Assembly (NCBI RefSeq): GCF_019933235.1
Contig: NZ_CP082945.1
Location: 2,294,001 to 2,358,000 of the forward strand
DNA: 64,000 bases
Origin: Streptomyces angustmyceticus
GTDB taxonomy: Bacteria > Actinomycetota > Actinomycetes > Streptomycetales > Streptomycetaceae
Direction: 5' to 3'
This document shows, piece by piece, positions 53,830 through 64,000 of the stretch (positions within the stretch are counted from its first letter, which is position 1; every line of letters starts with the position of its first letter). The notes beneath the pieces were generated by a model, which was not told where the DNA came from, did no database searches, and saw only the letters and a list, made by a program, of their open reading frames with translations. A program made the position numbers and the translations under genes.

Positions 53830-54003
53830 TCAGACCTCGAGGACCTGGCGCTTGTTGTAGGTGCCGCAGCTCGGGCACGCGATGTGCTGCTGCTTCGGCT
53901 CGTGGCAGCGCTCGCACGCCACCAGGGTGGGGACCGCAGCCTTCCACTGCGACCGGCGGTGGCGCGTGTTGCTGCGCGACATCTTCCGCTTCGGAACAGC
54001 CAC
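53830..54003 (-). CDS. rpmF: 50S ribosomal protein L32
   Basis: 57 residues, GTG 54003: [20 protein letters not shown]. Zinc-binding form with two CxxC pairs: [20 protein letters not shown]. It ends NKRQVLEV. It begins 3 bases after the DUF177 gene, the almost universal yceD-rpmF pair. The zinc-containing (C+) form is used in zinc-replete cells. Confidence 0.97.
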   Translation of the reverse strand: MAVPKRKMSRSNTRHRRSQWKAAVPTLVACERCHEPKQQHIACPSCGTYNKRQVLEV

Positions 54004-54005
54004 GG

Positions 54006-54602
54006 CTACTTCTCCTGCTTCTCGTCGACGCCCGCTTCGGCGCCGCCCATGTTGTCCTTCTCGCCGTCCTTGACGGTCCCGGCGAGTCCCTGCAGTGCCG
54101 CCCAACGGATGTCGACGGCGTCGTGGTGGTGGTCCGGGTCGTCCGCCAGCCGCACTCCGCAGTCGGAGCACAGGCCCGGGCAGTCGTCCTGGCACACCGG
54201 CTGCATCGGCAGTGCAAGCACCACCGCGTCACGCAGCACGGGTTCGAGGTCGAACAGGTCGTCCTCGAGGAAGAGGGTGTCCTCCTCGTCCTCGGCGTCG
54301 TCGTCGGCGTCCTCATGGACCCTGGCGTCGGCGTCGGGGTAGGCGAACATCTCCTGGAAGTCCGCTTCGAGCTCACGCTCCAGCGGCTCCAGACACCTTA
54401 CGCACTCCCCTGTGACGGTTGCACGGCCGGTGCCTGTGACAAGCACCCCGTCCATGACCGACTCCAGGCGGAGGTCGAGCTCGATCGGGGCGCCCTCGGT
54501 CACACCGATGACCTCGTTGCCGAGGTCCCGGGGGGCCTCGACGGAGCGGGAGACCCTCTTGAGCGCACCGGGACGCCGGCCCAGCTCGCGTGTGTCGAAC
54601 AC
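54006..54602 (-). CDS. DUF177/YceD family protein
   Basis: 198 residues from GTG 54602 ([15 protein letters not shown]). The family, next to rpmF, is linked with 23S rRNA accumulation in E. coli/plants. Motifs seen: [20 protein letters not shown], acidic stretch, and [20 protein letters not shown] with a Cys4 cluster, [11 protein letters not shown]. The likely N terminus of the family ([18 protein letters not shown]) is encoded upstream in the same frame. It follows GGAAGCC but has an ATC where a start is expected, so the real start could be a rare ATC (54635) or the GTG used here. Confidence 0.9.
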   Translation of the reverse strand: MFDTRELGRRPGALKRVSRSVEAPRDLGNEVIGVTEGAPIELDLRLESVMDGVLVTGTGRATVTGECVRCLEPLERELEADFQEMFAYPDADARVHEDADDDAEDEEDTLFLEDDLFDLEPVLRDAVVLALPMQPVCQDDCPGLCSDCGVRLADDPDHHHDAVDIRWAALQGLAGTVKDGEKDNMGGAEAGVDEKQEK

Positions 54603-54801
54603 GAGAGGGGAACGGTGGTCGAGGCGGGCGTTGATGGCTTCCTGCTTTCTACGGGGTTTTCCGTGCCGTCCGCATTCCTGCGGTACAGGATCCGGGCAGC
54701 AGTGATCGCGGAGATACGCGCGACCGAAGAGCCAGGATACTGGACGGGCCCCGATAGGCCCAATCCGCTCCCGGTCCCGCCCCGGCCGCGGGCGGGGGCG
54801 C

Positions 54802-55938
54802 CTACTGACGCCCCTCCTCGTACGCCCGGAGCTGGTCCAGGTCGATCATGCTGGTGTCGAAGAGGCTGGTCTCGTCCAGAGCGCCGGGCTGCGCGGGGTG
54901 GCCGTGCGGAGGCTGCTGGGGCGGCTGGGGCACCTGCTGCTGGAGATAGGCGTTGGGGTCGTAGCCCTGCTGCTGGGCCTGCTGCTGCCAGTCGTAGCCG
55001 TACGGGTCCTGGTGCTGGGCGTACGGGGCCTCCTGCGGCTGCTGGTAGCCGTAGGCGTCCTGCTGCGGGTAGAGGGCCGGATCGGTGTAGTAGCCCTGCT
55101 GCTGGAGCTGGGGCTGGAGGGGCTGCTGCTCCTGGGGCTGCGCCTGGGGCATGGGGGGTGCCTGCGGCATCGGGGGTGCCTGGGGCGGCTGCTGCTCCTG
55201 GTCGGCGCCGATGCCCGCCAGGCCGGCGAGGTAGTCGGCGTCGGCCTGGTGCCCGGACCGCGGATCGCCCTGCGCGGCCAGGTGGAGGGCCAGCTCGTCG
55301 ATCGCCTGGGCCCCCTGGAGCTTGTCGCGGCCCCGGCCGACCGCCTCCAGGGTCTTGGTCAGCACGGCCTGGAACGCCCCGAACTTGGCGTCCACGTACG
55401 CGTCGGCCCGCTGCCGGAGGGTCTCCGGGTCGGCGCTGCGCTCGGGGGCCTGGGTGCCGTCCTCGTCCGGGAAGCCCTGCCCCTCGGACGCCGGGTCGCG
55501 GCCGAGCAGCTTCTCGCGGCCGCGGTCGACGGAGCCGATGGTCTTGGTGAGTACGACCTCGAAGTTGGCGAGCTTGCTGTCGACGTAGTCGTCGGCCTCG
55601 GCGCGGATCTCCTCGGCCTCCCGGCGGGCCTCCGTGAGGATCCGGTCCGCCTCGTCCTGGGACTGCCGGGCGACCTCGGTGTCGGAGATCAGCGACCCGC
55701 GCTGGGCGTGCGCGGTCTCGATGATCCGCTCCGCCTCGGCCCGCGCCTCCTCCACCATCTGCTCCCGCCCGCCGAGCAGCTCCTGCGCCTGGGCGAGCGA
55801 GCCCGGGAGCGCCGCCCGCACCTCCTCCAGCATGGCGAGCAGCTCGGCGCGGTTGACCACGCACGATGCCGACATGGGCATGGACCGGGCACCGCCGACG
55901 GTCGCGACGATGTCGTCGAGCTTCTTCTGCACGTCCAC
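54802..55938 (-). CDS. SepIVA-like (DivIVA-related) coiled-coil cell-envelope protein
   Basis: 378 residues. MDVQKKLDDIVATVGGARS, a long charged coiled coil (ELLAMLEEVRAALPG, EEARAEAERIIETAHAQR, EADRILTEARREAEEIRAEA), then two similar segments, DDYVDSKLANFEVVLTKTI (about 117-146) and DAYVDAKFGAFQAVLTKTL (about 179-208). The C-terminal third is Gln/Pro/Tyr-rich disordered sequence ending LRAYEEGRQ. Often annotated as ATP synthase subunit B-like because of the coil, but the genomic position (mutM-rnc-DUF177-this) equals that of mycobacterial SepIVA, a septation factor. Likely role: polar growth or septation. Name by synteny and fold only. Confidence 0.75.
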   Translation of the reverse strand: MDVQKKLDDIVATVGGARSMPMSASCVVNRAELLAMLEEVRAALPGSLAQAQELLGGREQMVEEARAEAERIIETAHAQRGSLISDTEVARQSQDEADRILTEARREAEEIRAEADDYVDSKLANFEVVLTKTIGSVDRGREKLLGRDPASEGQGFPDEDGTQAPERSADPETLRQRADAYVDAKFGAFQAVLTKTLEAVGRGRDKLQGAQAIDELALHLAAQGDPRSGHQADADYLAGLAGIGADQEQQPPQAPPMPQAPPMPQAQPQEQQPLQPQLQQQGYYTDPALYPQQDAYGYQQPQEAPYAQHQDPYGYDWQQQAQQQGYDPNAYLQQQVPQPPQQPPHGHPAQPGALDETSLFDTSMIDLDQLRAYEEGRQ

Positions 55939-56066
55939 TTTGGACTCGCCACTCTCTGAAGGGTTGGAACGACGGAACGGGACGACTGTACGTCCACGGC
56001 CCCTTTGCCCGACACCAACTGACGCCCCATCAGCCGGGCTTCACCGGGGCGGTGCGTCCTGCGGCG

Positions 56067-56579
56067 TCAGTCCTTCTTCCGCAGGCGCTCGGTGAGGGCC
56101 TCCAGGACGAACGACGGCACCAGGTGGGAGACGTCGCCGCCCCATGCGGCGACCTCCTTGACGAGGCTGGAGGAGAGGAAGCTGTAGGTGGGGTTGGTGG
56201 GGACGAAGAGGGTCTCCACCCCGGACAGGCCGTTGTTCATCTGGGCCATCTGCAGCTCGTAGTCGAAGTCGCTGACGGCGCGCAGCCCCTTGACGATCGC
56301 GGGGATGTCGCGCTGCTTGCAGAAGTCGACGAGCAGGCCGTGGAAGGACTCGACCTCCACGTTGCCGAACTCGGCGGTGGCCCGGCGGATCAGCTCGATC
56401 CGCTCGTCGACCGTGAACAGCCCCTGCTTGGACTGGTTGATCATCACGGCGACATGAACGACGTCGTACAGCTTGGAGGCACGGGCGATGATGTCCAGGT
56501 GCCCGTTGGTGATGGGGTCGAACGACCCCGGACAGACGGCGCGGCGCAACTCGGGTTCCTCGCTCTCCGATCCGGTCAT
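56067..56579 (-). CDS. coaD: Phosphopantetheine adenylyltransferase
   Basis: Adenylates 4'-phosphopantetheine, the penultimate CoA step. 170 residues from ATG 56579. The nucleotidyltransferase motif is CPGSFDPITNGHLDIIARAS (TxGH), then HVAVMINQSKQGLFT, IVKGLRAVSDFDYELQMAQM, and NPTYSFLSSSLVKEVA with the SSS(x)VKE motif. The start overlaps the rsmD stop by four bases (ATGA), the standard rsmD-coaD pair. Confidence 0.97.
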   Translation of the reverse strand: MTGSESEEPELRRAVCPGSFDPITNGHLDIIARASKLYDVVHVAVMINQSKQGLFTVDERIELIRRATAEFGNVEVESFHGLLVDFCKQRDIPAIVKGLRAVSDFDYELQMAQMNNGLSGVETLFVPTNPTYSFLSSSLVKEVAAWGGDVSHLVPSFVLEALTERLRKKD

Positions 56580-57175
56580 GACACGCTTGCTGACGTCGAT
56601 TCGGCGGACGTCGAAGCGGCGCGACCGTACCAAAGCGTCCCCTCGCCGTAACGACGGGACTTGATCGCTGCGAAGCCGTCCGGCCAGGGGAACGCGCCGC
56701 CTCGGGTACTGCGTTCCACGGTGACGAGTGCGTCGTCGGCAAGCCACCCCTGACCACGGAGTGTGAGCAGGATCTCGCGGAGTTCGGCGTCGGTGACCGC
56801 GTAGGGCGGGTCCAGGAAGACGATGTCGTAGGGCTCGCCCGGGGCCGCCGCCGCAGCGGTCTGCTCGGCCTTGCCGGCCCGGACCTCGACGCCCGGGAGG
56901 CCGACCGCGCGGACGTTGTCCCGGATGGTGCGCACGGCGCGGGCATCGGCCTCGACCAGCAGGACGTGCGCGGCGCCGCGGGAGAGCGCCTCCAGGCCGA
57001 CCGCGCCGGAGCCGCCGTACAGATCGAGCACCCGGGCGCCGCCCAGCGGCCCGTCGAGGGCCTCCCAGGTGGAGAACATGCCCTCGCGCGCACGGTCGGA
57101 GGTCGGGCGGGTGCCGTTTCCCGGCGGTACGGCAAGGCGGCGGCCGCCGGCCGTGCCGGCGATCACGCGGGTCAT
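56576..57175 (-). CDS. rsmD: 16S rRNA (guanine(966)-N2)-methyltransferase RsmD
   Basis: 199 residues. MTRVIAGTAGGRRLAVPPGN, RPTSDRAREGMFSTWEAL (family signature), SAM motif VLDLYGGSGAVGLEALSRGA, and the N6/N2 methylase motif IVFLDPPYAV (DPPY). C terminus YGEGTLWYGRAAST. Four-base overlap with coaD, so co-translated. Confidence 0.96.
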   Translation of the reverse strand: MTRVIAGTAGGRRLAVPPGNGTRPTSDRAREGMFSTWEALDGPLGGARVLDLYGGSGAVGLEALSRGAAHVLLVEADARAVRTIRDNVRAVGLPGVEVRAGKAEQTAAAAAPGEPYDIVFLDPPYAVTDAELREILLTLRGQGWLADDALVTVERSTRGGAFPWPDGFAAIKSRRYGEGTLWYGRAASTSAESTSASVS

Positions 57176-57352
57176 GGGCCCGTCCTTACGTTGTGCGTGG
57201 TCGGTGGAGGGAGCCGGGCGGGCTCCGCTCCCCCACGATATTCCGTCGGCCGGGGCCCGGCGCCCGGCCGGGGCTCCCCCGCGGCGCGCACGGCGGTGAT
57301 CGATCTCACGCGGGGGCGGGCCGTGCCGGGCGGCGCGGGCCGCGCAGCGCGC

Positions 57353-60352
<3,000 letters not shown>

Positions 60353-60410
60353 GCCTGTGACAATCCCGCTCCGCTCGCCGCTCCGGCGCGCTCACCGCGG
60401 GTCCGCTCGC

Positions 60411-62054
60411 TCACTCCACGCCGATGAGCAGCGGCGCGGCATGCCGGCCGCCGTCGTACACGACGGTGTCCACGGCGAGATGGCGCTCGCGGACGTACTC
60501 CTCCAGCCGGTCGGCGAGGCCGTCGGGCGCCTGCGCGCCGAGCACCAGGGTCACCATCTCCCCGCCCGCGGACAGCATCCGGTCGAGGACGGTCATCGCG
60601 GTGCCGGTGAGGTCGGAGCCGATCACCGCGACATCGCCGTCGATCAGGCCGAGGACGTCACCGGCCTGGCAGACGCCCGCCATCGTCCACGACTGCCGCT
60701 CGGCGAGGGCCAGCTCGGCGTACCGGGTGGCGCCCGCGGCCGCGGTCATCGCGACCACGTCCTCGTCGAAACTGCGGCCCGGTTCGTGCACGGCCAGCGC
60801 CGCGAGGCCCTGGACGGCGGAGCGGGTGGGGATGAGCGCGACCCGCACGCCCTCGGTGCGGGCCTCCTCCGCGGCGGCCGCCGCGGTGTGCCGCAGGTCG
60901 GGGTCGTTCGCCAGCAGCATCACCTCACGGGCGTGCGCCTGCCGGATCGCCTGCACGAGTTCGCCGCTGGCGGGCGGCTCCCCCGGGCTCATCGGTACGG
61001 GGGTCGCGCCGGCCTGCGCGCACAGCTCGGCGAGCCCGGCGCCCGGCACCACCGCGACCACGGCCCGCGCCGTCATCGCCGGCTCCTTGGCGCGGGCGCC
61101 GCCGAAGTGCGTGATCCGGATCCGGTACGGGCGGCCCGCCTCGATCCCGGCCTCCACGGCGGCGCCGGCGTCGTCGACATGGACGTGGACGTTCCACAGG
61201 CCGTCCCCGCCGACCACGACCAGGGAGTCGCCGAGCCCGTCGAGCCGTTCCCGTAGGTGCGGCACCGCGGTGTCGTCGGCCTCCAGCAGGTAGATCACCT
61301 CGAAGGCGGGCCCGTCCGGGTCCCGGCCGCCGGCCGCCGCCACCGGTCCCGCGTCCGCGCAGCCGGCCGCCTCGGGCAGCGGGGCGTCGGCCCGTATCGC
61401 GACCGGCGCCGCCGAGACCTCCCCGGACAGCACATCGGCGAGCGCCCCCAGCAGCGCGACGAGCCCGCAGCCGCCGGCGTCCACGACACCGGCCCGGCCC
61501 AGGACCGCGAGCTGCCCGGGGGTCTCCCTCAGGGCGTCGCGGGCGCCTTCGTGGGCGGCGCGGGCGACCCCGGCGGCATCGGTGTCCTCGCCCGCGGCGC
61601 GCTCCGCGGCCTCCGCCGCCGCGGTCGCCACCGTCAGGACGGTGCCCTCCACGGGGTGGGCGACGGCCTCGTAGGTGGACGCGGCGGCCCGGCGCAGGGC
61701 CTGCCGCAGTGCGTCGGCGGAGCCGTCGGCGGCGGCCAGCACCTCGGTCATCCCGCGCAGCAGCTGCGCCACGATCGTCCCGGAGTTGCCGCGCGCCCCG
61801 ATGAGGGCGCCGTGCGCCATGGCACCGATGGCATCGGCGAGACACGGCGCGGTGCCCGCCTCGGCGTGCCCGTCGAAGGCGGCCTCGACGGCGCGGGCGG
61901 CCGATTCGACGGTCAGGTAGAGGTTGGTGCCGGTGTCCCCGTCGGCCACGGGATAGACGTTGATCGCGTCGATCCGCTCACGTTCCCGGCCGAGCGCCTC
62001 CAGGGCCAGCCCGCACCAGGAGCGGACCGCGGCGGCGTCGAGCGGGTGGGGCAC
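60411..62054 (-). CDS. DAK2/DhaL-domain kinase, fatty acid kinase FakA-like
   Basis: 547 residues from GTG 62054 with AGGAGG five bases upstream. The N-terminal DhaL/DAK2 kinase domain is INVYPVADGDTGTNLYLTVE (Mg/ATP-binding Asp residues), ALIGARGNSGTIVAQLLRGM, HPVEGTVLTVATAAAEAAE, and VVDAGGCGLVALLGAL. The C-terminal half resembles FakA (VIYLLEADDTAVPHLRERLD, GLWNVHVHVDDAGAAVEAG, MLLANDPDLRHTAAAAAEEA). In Gram-positive bacteria FakA phosphorylates fatty acids held by FakB; a FakB is not in this window. Typical location between rpmB and recG. Confidence 0.88.
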   Translation of the reverse strand: MPHPLDAAAVRSWCGLALEALGRERERIDAINVYPVADGDTGTNLYLTVESAARAVEAAFDGHAEAGTAPCLADAIGAMAHGALIGARGNSGTIVAQLLRGMTEVLAAADGSADALRQALRRAAASTYEAVAHPVEGTVLTVATAAAEAAERAAGEDTDAAGVARAAHEGARDALRETPGQLAVLGRAGVVDAGGCGLVALLGALADVLSGEVSAAPVAIRADAPLPEAAGCADAGPVAAAGGRDPDGPAFEVIYLLEADDTAVPHLRERLDGLGDSLVVVGGDGLWNVHVHVDDAGAAVEAGIEAGRPYRIRITHFGGARAKEPAMTARAVVAVVPGAGLAELCAQAGATPVPMSPGEPPASGELVQAIRQAHAREVMLLANDPDLRHTAAAAAEEARTEGVRVALIPTRSAVQGLAALAVHEPGRSFDEDVVAMTAAAGATRYAELALAERQSWTMAGVCQAGDVLGLIDGDVAVIGSDLTGTAMTVLDRMLSAGGEMVTLVLGAQAPDGLADRLEEYVRERHLAVDTVVYDGGRHAAPLLIGVE

Positions 62055-62134
62055 GTCGTCCTCCTGGGTCACGGGATGCACCGCACAGTAGTCGCGCCGC
62101 GGGGGCGGGGCCGGGGCGGGGGCCCGGGGCTGCG

Positions 62135-62175
62135 TGGTAGTTTCGTTCTACGGGAGCGGTCGTTGTATGCTGCTC
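62135..62175 (+). promoter_or_regulatory. Possible rpmB promoter
   Basis: TATGCT at 62166-62171 could be a -10, with T-rich TAGTTTCGTTCTA upstream as a poor -35. Position (about 115 bases before the start) and low GC make this plausible but weak. Confidence 0.35.
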
Positions 62176-62286
62176 CGGTTGCCCGATGAGAATCGGGCCA
62201 TTCCTCTCCTGACGGTGCCGGTCGGGCAATGCACTCGGCTCGTTGGGATTTCACCGTAAGTGCATCTGAAGTCTTTGGAGTGACCC

Positions 62287-62472
62287 GTGGCTGCCAACTG
62301 CGACGTCTGCGGCAAGGGGCCGGGCTTCGGCAAGAGTGTCTCGCACTCGCATCGCCGCACCAACCGTCGTTGGAACCCCAACATCCAGACGGTGCGTGCA
62401 GTGATCGGGCGCACGCCGAAGAAGCTGAACGCCTGCACCTCGTGCATCAAGGCCGGCAAGGTCTCGCGCTGA
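62287..62472 (+). CDS. rpmB: 50S ribosomal protein L28
   Basis: 61 residues, GTG 62287: [58 protein letters not shown]. Contains two CxxC pairs (CDVC, CTSC), the zinc-binding form. Plus strand, divergent from the DAK-type gene, with a low-GC promoter-like stretch at 62140-62185 (TTGTATGCT). A strong terminator follows. Confidence 0.97.
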   Translation: MAANCDVCGKGPGFGKSVSHSHRRTNRRWNPNIQTVRAVIGRTPKKLNACTSCIKAGKVSR

Positions 62473-62507
62473 CGCCCTAGCCGTAGCGCAGCCCAGCCGG
62501 TTGCTCG

Positions 62508-62541
62508 AAAGCCGGTCCGCCTCCGTGGCGGACCGGCTTTT
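62508..62541. terminator. Bidirectional terminator between rpmB and thiD
   Basis: AAAGCCGGTCCGCC pairs with GGCGGACCGGCTTT around a 5-base loop, followed by T and CTTTT farther on. Serves the plus-strand rpmB and the convergent thiD. Confidence 0.85.
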
Positions 62542-62616
62542 GCCTTTTCCGGGCACCGTTCCCGAGGGCGCCGGACGCCCCTGCCCCTGTGCCCGGGACG
62601 TCCGCGCCGCGTGCGG

Positions 62617-63426
62617 TCAGGGCGTGCCGCGCCGGCGCCAGCCGTGGTCCACGGGGCCGATGCCCGCGCCCAGCCGGAAACCGGCCGCGAGCGCCCCGGT
62701 GACGTACTCCTTCGCCGCCGCGGCGGCCTGCGGGACGGTGTCCCCCTTGGCGAGTCGCGCGGCGAGCGCGCTGGCGAGGGTGCAGCCGGTGCCGTGGGTG
62801 TGCCGGTTGTCGTGGCGGGGGCCGCGCAGCCAGTGCTCCTCGGTGCCGTCGGTGAGCAGATCGACTGCGCCCTCGGCGTGCCCGGCCGCCAGATGGCCGC
62901 CCTTGATGAGCGCCCAGCGCGGGCCGAACTCCAGGATCGCGGCGGCGGCGCGCCGCATATCGGCCTCCTCCTCGACGCGGACGCCGGTCAGCTGGGCGAC
63001 CTCGTCCAGGTTGGGGGTGGCGACGGTGGCCGTCGCCAGCAGCGCGCCGCGGACCGCGTCCAGGGCGGTGGGGGCGAGGAGCGCGTCGCCGTGCTTGGAG
63101 ACGCCCACGGGGTCGACGACGACCGGCGCCCGCACTCCGGCGAGCAGTTCGGCGACGGTCTCGACGAGTACGGCCGAGGAGAGCATCCCGGTCTTCACCG
63201 CGTCCACGCCGATGTCGTCGACGACGCTGCGGAACTGGGCCCGTACGGCCTCGGCCGGCAGCTCCCACGCGCCCTGTACGCCCAGGGAGTTCTGGGCGGT
63301 GACGGCGGTGACGACGCTCATGCCGTGGGTGCCGAGCGCCAGCATCGTCTTCAGGTCGGCCTGGATGCCCGCGCCGCCGCCGGAGTCGGACCCGGCGACG
63401 GTCAGGACGCGTGGAGGTGTGTGCAT
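62617..63426 (-). CDS. thiD: Hydroxymethylpyrimidine/phosphomethylpyrimidine kinase ThiD
   Basis: Phosphorylates HMP and HMP-P for thiamine synthesis. 269 residues from ATG 63426. Ribokinase-like fold: [93 protein letters not shown], and anion-hole Asp motif [20 protein letters not shown]. Located beside thiL; separated by 74 bases. Confidence 0.95.
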   Translation of the reverse strand: MHTPPRVLTVAGSDSGGGAGIQADLKTMLALGTHGMSVVTAVTAQNSLGVQGAWELPAEAVRAQFRSVVDDIGVDAVKTGMLSSAVLVETVAELLAGVRAPVVVDPVGVSKHGDALLAPTALDAVRGALLATATVATPNLDEVAQLTGVRVEEEADMRRAAAAILEFGPRWALIKGGHLAAGHAEGAVDLLTDGTEEHWLRGPRHDNRHTHGTGCTLASALAARLAKGDTVPQAAAAAKEYVTGALAAGFRLGAGIGPVDHGWRRRGTP

Positions 63427-63500
63427 ACCGCCGAATCTACTCGGCGGCAGCGCGGGCTCCCGCGGCGCCCGTACCGGCGCCGTCCCTGGTGCGCGCCGGG

Positions 63501-64000
63501 CTATTCGGCGTCCCCGTTGTCGCCGAAGTGGTCCCAGCCGGCCTTCACCCAGGGGGCGCCGTCCACCGTCACCTGGGGCAGCGCGGAGGGGTGGAGCACC
63601 TCTCCGATGACCTTCCAGCGGGCGGGCAGCTTCACGTCGGGCGGGAAGGTCGCGACGATCGCGTGGTCCTCGCCCCCGTTGAGCACCCACTGCATCGGGT
63701 CCACGCCCACGGCCGTGCCGATGTCGGACATCTGCGAGGGGATGTCGATCCCGGCGGAGCGCAGGTCGATCCGGACCTTGCTGGCCTCGGCGATGTGCCC
63801 GAGATCGGCGACCAGTCCGTCGCTGACGTCGGTCATGGCGGTGGCGCCGAGCCCGGCGGCCGCGGGGCCCGCGTGGTAGGGCGGTTCGGGGCGGCGGTGG
63901 GCCTCCACGAAGGCGCGCGGGGAGCGGAAGCCGCGGGAGAGGACGGCGTGTCCGGCGGCGGACCAGCCGAGCCAGCCGGTCACCGCGACCACGTCGCCGG
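63501..64000 (-). CDS. thiL: Thiamine-monophosphate kinase ThiL, C-terminal part
   Basis: The frame extends beyond the right window edge, so only the last 166 codons are seen. Visible are [15 protein letters not shown], the AIRS-type metal site [43 protein letters not shown] (typical GGEDYEL-like loop) and [13 protein letters not shown]. Final step of thiamine diphosphate synthesis. The gene is oriented with thiD (thiL upstream), as in many actinobacteria. Confidence 0.93.
   Translation of the reverse strand, partial: GDVVAVTGWLGWSAAGHAVLSRGFRSPRAFVEAHRRPEPPYHAGPAAAGLGATAMTDVSDGLVADLGHIAEASKVRIDLRSAGIDIPSQMSDIGTAVGVDPMQWVLNGGEDHAIVATFPPDVKLPARWKVIGEVLHPSALPQVTVDGAPWVKAGWDHFGDNGDAE

Overview
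This window is a high-GC actinobacterial chromosome segment, almost certainly Streptomyces or a close relative. The evidence is the extreme G/C codon bias, GTG starts, the sporulation sigma factor WhiG, an NsdA-type regulator, four tandem type I signal peptidases (sipW-sipX-sipY-sipZ), a GlcP-type glucose permease, and a GlnR-box-controlled amtB-glnK-glnD cluster. Most core genes lie on the minus strand, in the order expected for this part of an actinobacterial chromosome.

Left end (1-4.2 kb): the 5' part of rlmN, then a small decayed integrative element bounded by a 47-bp direct repeat (576-622 and 3019-3065). The left repeat copy contains the first seven codons of rlmN. The element holds a small secreted protein, a frameshifted C-terminal piece of a tyrosine recombinase, and a lipoprotein. 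Beyond it are a large palindrome and a secreted Thr/Pro repeat protein. 4.3-9 kb: cdsA-frr-pyrH-tsf-rpsB (lipid synthesis and translation). 9-12.9 kb: an M23-like envelope protein whose 5' region is a 36-bp tandem repeat, an 11 x 7-bp repeat, a TetR regulator and whiG. 13.3-17.3 kb: dprA-comM-yraN with ATGA overlaps, then a DUF2469 gene. 17.3-21.6 kb: a Nudix hydrolase and sipZ/Y/X/W. 21.7-25.1 kb: rplS-trmD-rimM-khpA-rpsP and a zinc-binding HExxH protein.

Middle (25.7-44.2 kb): a methyltransferase and a phosphotriesterase-like protein on the plus strand; ffh; glnD-glnK-amtB; nsdA; a prim-pol-domain protein; ftsY; an NCS1 permease; a luciferase-like monooxygenase; a divergent cupin/AraC pair; and glcP. 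Nitrogen sensing (amtB-glnK-glnD) sits between the two SRP GTPases ffh and ftsY.

Right end (44.4-64 kb): smc, a small coiled-coil protein, acyP, a CAP-domain exported protein, a divergent flavodoxin/HxlR pair, mutM-rnc-rpmF-DUF177, a SepIVA-like coiled-coil protein, coaD-rsmD, recG, a DAK-type kinase gene, rpmB, thiD and the C-terminal part of thiL.

The most striking item is inside recG. A 248-residue intein interrupts the Walker A motif exactly between Lys and Thr. It starts with Ala instead of Cys/Ser and carries the Trp/Cys/Thr signature of class 3 inteins. It also contains a shrunken, degenerate LAGLIDADG endonuclease, so RecG helicase activity should depend on protein splicing.
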